Of a DNA stretch of 11,901 nt, positions 7,526 through 11,901 are shown one piece after another. This DNA comes from Bacteroidetes bacterium UBA7368 (GTDB lineage Bacteria > Bacteroidota > Rhodothermia > Rhodothermales > UBA10348). Location of the stretch: contig DKOG01000073.1 of assembly GCA_002469915.1 (NCBI GenBank), forward strand, positions 1-11,901, given 5' to 3'. Below the pieces are notes generated by a model that ran no database searches, had not been told where the DNA came from, and saw nothing but the letters and a program-made list of their open reading frames with translations. The stretch's first letter is position 1; each line of letters begins with the position of its first letter. Both the position numbers and the translations under genes were made by a program.

Positions 7526-9886
7526 ATGACCCCATTGACTAAAAAGATGTTTCGAGACCTCTGGCACCATCGGGGCCAGATGATTTCGATCGCAGCGGTA
7601 GTGGCAACAGCCATTATGACCGTACTGTCAATGCGAGGGGTGTACGAATCACTGGTGACCTCACGAGATGCCTATTACGAAACTTCCAAGTTTCCGGATG
7701 TTTGGGTGCAGTTGGAACGGGCACCTGAATCGCTTCGAAAACAAATTGCTGAAATACCAGGCGTGGCATCCGTGGATACGCGCGTTTCGTTTTTAGCTAC
7801 CATAAATCTAGACCAGATTGAAAAGCCGGCGTCAGGGCTTTTCGTTTCCATCGATAATCCAGACGCGATGCTGGGACGCTTGCATTTGCGTTCGGGACGA
7901 TTCGTCCGCAAATGGGACCGGGATAAGGTGATGTTGAGTGAGAAGTTTGCCATCACCAATTCATTCGAAGAAGGGGATTCCATTGAGGTGGTCATTAATG
8001 GACAGCTTCGTGCTATGGAGGTCGTGGGGGTCGCCATTTCTCCCGAACACATGTACATCGTACCTCCCGGTTCCTTTTTTCCAGACAATGAAGCGTTTGG
8101 TATTGTCTGGATGGGTCGGCAAACGCTGAGTGCACTGGACAATATGGAGTCCGCTTTTAGCGAAGCAGTTTTGACCTTGCAAGCCGGGGCCGTGGAGGAA
8201 CAGGTTAAGGCCGACCTTGATGAACTGCTGAAACCATATGGTGGAAGAGGTAGCTATGGGCGTCCCATGCAGATCTCTCATCAATACCTAGAGAATGAGC
8301 TTAAACAAAATAAAACGATGGGAACGGCCATTCCTGCCGTTTTTTTGGCCGTCGTAGCCTTTCTGCTCAACATTGTTCTCCGGCGTTTGATTTCCACTCA
8401 ACGGCAGGAGATAGCTGTTTTAAAGGCTTTTGGTTATTCCAATGCTGATATCGGTCGTTTTTACTTTCAGTTTTCTCTGGTAGCAGTTCTAGTCGGAGCG
8501 TTGGTGGGATTGTTTGTTGGCGTTTGGTTGGGAGACGTCATGATTGAGATGTACAAGGAGTTTTTTGTCTTCCCGAATTTGCAGTATAAACTGAGTGGAT
8601 CGCTGCTGTTTTTTGCGTTACTCGTGTCCATCCTCGCGGCTACTGTTGGCGCTTTAGGCGGGGTCAGAAATGCGGTTGCCTTACCGCCGGCTGAAGCCAT
8701 GCGCCCACAGGCTCCGGCTCGATTTCATCCGGGCATCTTTGAGCGGATGGGCTTGGGTACGTATTTGTCTGCCGCCACGCGGATGGTCCTTCGAAATATT
8801 GAGCGACGTCCGATGAAGAGCATTCTGTCGGCATTGGGTGTTTCCTTCTCTGTAGCCATCCTCATTATTGGACTATTTATGTTTGATGGCGTCGAGTACA
8901 TGATGAATCTGCAGTTTAACGTGGCGCAGCGAGAGGATATCTCCATTTCATTCAATAGGCCGCTCACCCCAGATGTTGAATTAGATATCCTTCGTATTCC
9001 GGGAGTCGCTGTTGCGGAACCCTTTAGGATGGTACCGGCCCGATTTCATTCTGGCCATCTGAAAAAAGAAGCAGGTATTACCGGGCGATCGGTAGCGCAC
9101 GAATTACAGCGGATTATCACTGCAGACGGTGATATCATACCTCTTCCTTTATCGGGCATCGTCATCAGTAAGTTCATGGCCGATCACTTGCAGGTCCGCA
9201 GAGGGGATCGCGTTTCGGTAGAAATCCTTGAAGGACGACGTCCGTGGAGGGAGGTGGAAATAGTAGAAGTGGTGGAAGACTTTATGGGGGTTTCTGCTTA
9301 TATGGAGATTGGCCAGTTGCATCGATTAGTGGGAGGAGCGAGATCGGTATCGGGAGCCAATGTGAAAGTAGCCCTAGGCCAACAGGAAAAGGTGAGTCGA
9401 ACCTTGTCGGATCTACCGGCCGTAGCTGGAGTTGCTTCTCCACGCAGCACGTATGAGATCTTTCAGAAACAAATGTCCGAGGGACTTTTCATCGGCATCT
9501 TTTTTCTGATTGGTTTTTCATCGGTGATCGCAGTATCTGTGATTTATAATGGCGCTCGAATATCCCTTTCAGAGAGGGGCCGAGAATTGGCAAGTCTTAG
9601 GGTGCTTGGTTTTTCTAAGCGGGAAGTGGCCGTTCTATTATTTGCAGAGCAGGGGATTATTACATTTTTGGCGATTCCCATCGGATGGTATATCGGGTAT
9701 CTGTTGTCTCAAGCTATCGCATTGAGCTTGATTACAGAGAGCTATCGTATTCCATTGATGATCAATTTTGATACCTATGTGTATGCAGCCGGTATTACGT
9801 TGATAGCTGCCATTGGAAGTAGCTGGCTGGTACGTCGGCGCCTGGATCGATATGATTTGATTTCAGTATTGAAAACACGGGATTGA
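7526..9886 (+). CDS. ABC transporter permease with two FtsX domains
   Basis: Inner-membrane permease of the FtsX/MacB/LolC superfamily, 786 residues. Hydrophobic segments lie at about 18-37, 267-288, 313-337, 358-380, 433-453, 653-675, 709-731 and 751-769. Each half is one helix, a large periplasmic domain of 200 or more residues, then a three-helix FtsX unit. The halves carry matching cytoplasmic coupling segments: RQEIAVLKAFGYSNADI (293-309) and RGRELASLRVLGFSKREV (684-701). The first half ends in PPAEAMRP and the second in LISVLK, as FtsX units usually do. This fused-dimer layout resembles the YbbP-like permeases rather than the four-TM MacB, so one copy probably suffices for one exporter. 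It starts 6 bp after the ATPase stop and ends 4 bp before the adaptor start. The cargo is unknown; family members export lipoproteins, peptides, antibiotics or glycolipids. Confidence 0.93.
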   Translation: MTPLTKKMFRDLWHHRGQMISIAAVVATAIMTVLSMRGVYESLVTSRDAYYETSKFPDVWVQLERAPESLRKQIAEIPGVASVDTRVSFLATINLDQIEKPASGLFVSIDNPDAMLGRLHLRSGRFVRKWDRDKVMLSEKFAITNSFEEGDSIEVVINGQLRAMEVVGVAISPEHMYIVPPGSFFPDNEAFGIVWMGRQTLSALDNMESAFSEAVLTLQAGAVEEQVKADLDELLKPYGGRGSYGRPMQISHQYLENELKQNKTMGTAIPAVFLAVVAFLLNIVLRRLISTQRQEIAVLKAFGYSNADIGRFYFQFSLVAVLVGALVGLFVGVWLGDVMIEMYKEFFVFPNLQYKLSGSLLFFALLVSILAATVGALGGVRNAVALPPAEAMRPQAPARFHPGIFERMGLGTYLSAATRMVLRNIERRPMKSILSALGVSFSVAILIIGLFMFDGVEYMMNLQFNVAQREDISISFNRPLTPDVELDILRIPGVAVAEPFRMVPARFHSGHLKKEAGITGRSVAHELQRIITADGDIIPLPLSGIVISKFMADHLQVRRGDRVSVEILEGRRPWREVEIVEVVEDFMGVSAYMEIGQLHRLVGGARSVSGANVKVALGQQEKVSRTLSDLPAVAGVASPRSTYEIFQKQMSEGLFIGIFFLIGFSSVIAVSVIYNGARISLSERGRELASLRVLGFSKREVAVLLFAEQGIITFLAIPIGWYIGYLLSQAIALSLITESYRIPLMINFDTYVYAAGITLIAAIGSSWLVRRRLDRYDLISVLKTRD

Positions 9887-9890
9887 GCAC

Positions 9891-11060
9891 ATGACATTGA
9901 ACAAACGCTGGATTTTTGTCCTTTTGGGAGTAATTCTGATCGTCGTTATCGGAAGTCTGGTGACGAATAATGGCGGCATTAATGTGGACACCACATCCGT
10001 CGAGAAAGCACCTATGGAAGTCAGTATTAGGGCAGACGGATTCACGCGGGTGGTACACCAGTTTATGGTTACGGCTCCCATTTCAGGGGACCTGCAGCGG
10101 CTAACGCTGCGTGAGGGCGATCCCGTAACCGAGGGACAAGTGCTGGCTCGCATTCTATCTGCTTCAGGAAGCGAACAGTCTAAACGGGTTGCAGAGGCCA
10201 GTTTAGAAGCCGCTCGCGCACGATTGGTGCAGGTGGAGCTGACGTTAAAAGACGTAGTTGAGCTCGCCATGCAGGCTCGTATTGAAGCTGGAAGAAGGGA
10301 GTCGTTGGCTGAGCAAGACATTATCACACTGGAAATGTTGGAGCAGGCTCGGTTGGCAGCACAATCAGCCTTCCGACAACAAGCGGTTGCTGAAGCGGCC
10401 TTGGTAGCTGCGCGGGCCGAGGTGCGTGCAGCGGAAGCCATGTTGTTGAGTTATGACTCGATGGACCGGGACGGAGCGGCGTTTGAAATGGTATCTCCCG
10501 TGAATGGACATGTGCTGCGTTTGATGGACGAGAATGCTAGAACCGTGATGGCCGGAACGCCTTTACTGGAAGTAGGGGATACTCAAGATATTGAGTTGGT
10601 GGTAGATGTCCTCTCAGAAGATGCGGTACAGATTGCTGTTGGAAACTTGGTTCATATCACGGGCTGGGGCGGGCCTAGTGTGTTGAGCGGATCCGTACGA
10701 CTGGTAGAGCCCTATGCCTATACCAAGATTTCGACATTAGGTGTCGAAGAGCAACGAGTCAATATTATCATCGATTTGGATCAGATTCCAGAGGCCCTTG
10801 GTGTTGGGTTTAGAGCGGAAGCATCTATCGTTATTTGGCAATCAGACGATGCGCTCTCCATTCCTGTCAGTGCTGTATTTCAGCGGAAGGGAAGCTGGTA
10901 TACATTTGTTGTTTTAGGAGAGGTGGTGGAAGAACGGGAGATTCAAGTTGGTGCTCGATCTGCCACACAGGTAGAAGTGATTTCCGGACTGAATGAGGCA
11001 GACGAAGTAGTCGTTTTTCCAGGCCAAGATGTGCAGGATGGGGTAACTATTAGTGGCTGA
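9891..11060 (+). CDS. HlyD/MacA-family periplasmic adaptor subunit of the ABC exporter
   Basis: Membrane fusion protein expected to link the permease to an outer-membrane channel. The 389 residues begin with a single anchoring helix (about 7-24) without a lipobox. The first half of the lipoyl domain follows (VTAPISGDLQRLTLREGDPVTEGQ, 60-83). Next comes an Ala/Glu/Arg-rich coiled-coil hairpin (about 95-185) and the second lipoyl half (MVSPVNGHVLRLMDENARTV, 200-219). A beta-barrel domain (about 231-315) and a membrane-proximal domain ending VVVFPGQDVQDGVTISG complete it. ATG 9891 is 4 bp after the permease stop, so the three genes are surely one operon in the order ATPase, permease, adaptor. 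MacAB operons usually place the adaptor first. No TolC-like gene is present before the window ends; a housekeeping channel may be shared. The adaptor role is secure; the cargo is unknown. Confidence 0.93.
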   Translation: MTLNKRWIFVLLGVILIVVIGSLVTNNGGINVDTTSVEKAPMEVSIRADGFTRVVHQFMVTAPISGDLQRLTLREGDPVTEGQVLARILSASGSEQSKRVAEASLEAARARLVQVELTLKDVVELAMQARIEAGRRESLAEQDIITLEMLEQARLAAQSAFRQQAVAEAALVAARAEVRAAEAMLLSYDSMDRDGAAFEMVSPVNGHVLRLMDENARTVMAGTPLLEVGDTQDIELVVDVLSEDAVQIAVGNLVHITGWGGPSVLSGSVRLVEPYAYTKISTLGVEEQRVNIIIDLDQIPEALGVGFRAEASIVIWQSDDALSIPVSAVFQRKGSWYTFVVLGEVVEEREIQVGARSATQVEVISGLNEADEVVVFPGQDVQDGVTISG

Positions 11061-11145
11061 CGGAACAGAGGGGTGAGGCTGTAACGTATCAGCCCTAATT
11101 GTCTCCAAATCAGACCAACGAGCTCCGACTCACTTTTGTACTGTT

Positions 11146-11901
11146 ATGCTGATTAAAACCTCGACTCCGATTCCCTATTCCGAAGTTACTGACCGGAATT
11201 TATTCGAAAACCGGCGTGATTTCATTAAAAAAGCAGGTTTGGCAACCGCCGGAGCTTCTTTGTTACCCGGTGCTGTGCATGCTTCAGCGCGAAGAGACGA
11301 TGATCCGACGCCCTACGAGATTGTAACGGGATACAACAACTTCTACGAATTTGGTACGGGCAAGGAAGACCCCAAACGAAACGCAAAGAATTTTAAGACG
11401 GACAACTGGAAAGTTGAAGTCACGGGTGAAGTAGAAGAAAGCCGGGAGTGGGATCTGTCCGAGATGATCGATGGATTTGAGACGGAGCAGCGAATTTATC
11501 GGCATCGATGTGTCGAAGGCTGGAGTATGGTGGTGCCGTGGAATGGATTTGCGCTGAAAGATTTGATTGAAAAACTGAAGCCTACAGCTGAAGCGAAGTA
11601 TGTCGAGTTTACCACGCTATATGACGTTCGAAGAATGCCGGGACAATCCCGAGCTGTTCTGCCATGGCCTTACGTTGAAGCGTTGCGCCTAGATGAAGCT
11701 ATGCATCCTTTGACCATGATGGTTACTGGTGTATATGACGAGATCTTGCCTCCTCAAAATGGGGCTCCTATCCGATTAATCATTCCGTGGAAGTACGGAT
11801 TCAAAGGTGGAAAATCGATTGTTAAAATTCGATTCACCAAGAAGCAGCCTAGAACTACATGGAATGAAGCTATTCCTCGCGAGTATGGGTTTTATGCCAA
11901 T
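11146..11901 (+). CDS. msrP: MsrP (YedY) periplasmic protein-methionine-sulfoxide reductase, molybdopterin subunit, 3' partial
   Basis: Periplasmic molybdenum-cofactor enzyme that reduces methionine sulfoxide in exported proteins, receiving electrons from the membrane haem protein MsrQ. 252 codons are open to the window edge; about 60-80 residues are probably missing compared with the family. A long n-region with YSEVTDRNLFE precedes the Tat motif RRDFIKKAG (residues 23-31), a hydrophobic stretch and a cleavage site after AVHA (45), mirroring E. coli MsrP. The molybdenum ligand is Cys122 in HRCVEGWSMVVPW. Later landmarks are PWPYVEALRLDEAMHPL, NGAPIRLIIPWKYGFKGGKS and a terminal EYGFYAN. ATG 11146 is chosen because it gives the intact Tat signal; there is no evident ribosome binding site. 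It lies 85 bp after the exporter operon, probably as a separate unit. msrQ would be expected downstream. Confidence 0.95.
   Translation, partial: MLIKTSTPIPYSEVTDRNLFENRRDFIKKAGLATAGASLLPGAVHASARRDDDPTPYEIVTGYNNFYEFGTGKEDPKRNAKNFKTDNWKVEVTGEVEESREWDLSEMIDGFETEQRIYRHRCVEGWSMVVPWNGFALKDLIEKLKPTAEAKYVEFTTLYDVRRMPGQSRAVLPWPYVEALRLDEAMHPLTMMVTGVYDEILPPQNGAPIRLIIPWKYGFKGGKSIVKIRFTKKQPRTTWNEAIPREYGFYAN

Noticed and set aside
11077..11094. GGCTG/CAGCC hairpin with 8-nt loop after the adaptor gene, considered as a terminator
   Set aside because: The stem is only 5 bp and no T run follows, so it does not meet the usual pattern of an intrinsic terminator.

Overview
The window is an ordinary, gene-dense bacterial chromosome segment of roughly 50% GC. 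It holds ten protein-coding loci and no RNA genes, insertion sequences, CRISPR arrays or phage genes that I can see. Most starts lack a clear Shine-Dalgarno motif; the aldehyde dehydrogenase is the main exception. Together with the style of the lipoprotein, cyclophilin and MsrP proteins, this suggests a Bacteroidota/Rhodothermota-type organism. That placement is an inference, not a demonstration.

Layout. Positions 2-2368 (+) carry the 3' part of a DASS/SLC13 sodium-coupled anion transporter, followed 9 bp later by GDP-L-fucose synthase. Positions 2461-3498 (+) hold an MscS-type mechanosensitive channel gene interrupted by one in-frame TAG at 3100-3102; it is otherwise intact and aligned. Positions 3510-6555 (-) are a likely three-gene operon read right to left: a ketoglutarate-semialdehyde-type aldehyde dehydrogenase, a TauE/SafE membrane exporter, and a cyclophilin-type peptidyl-prolyl isomerase lipoprotein. 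A 208-bp divergent intergenic region (6556-6763) then leads into a tightly packed operon (+): ABC ATPase, eight-TM FtsX-type permease and HlyD/MacA-type adaptor (6764-11060). The window ends inside msrP (11146 onward, +), a Tat-exported molybdenum enzyme that repairs oxidised methionine in periplasmic proteins.

How the genes work together. The ATPase, permease and adaptor form a self-contained MacAB/Dev-like exporter lacking only its outer-membrane channel, which is not encoded here. The aldehyde dehydrogenase and TauE-type exporter could act in catabolism of a sugar acid or sulfonate, but no substrate-defining enzyme is nearby. The envelope theme (fucose-nucleotide synthesis, mechanosensitive channel, periplasmic PPIase, exporter, MsrP) is suggestive at most.

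The observation most worth checking is the single nonsense codon in the mscS gene. I did not find convincing evidence of a previously undescribed system in this window.
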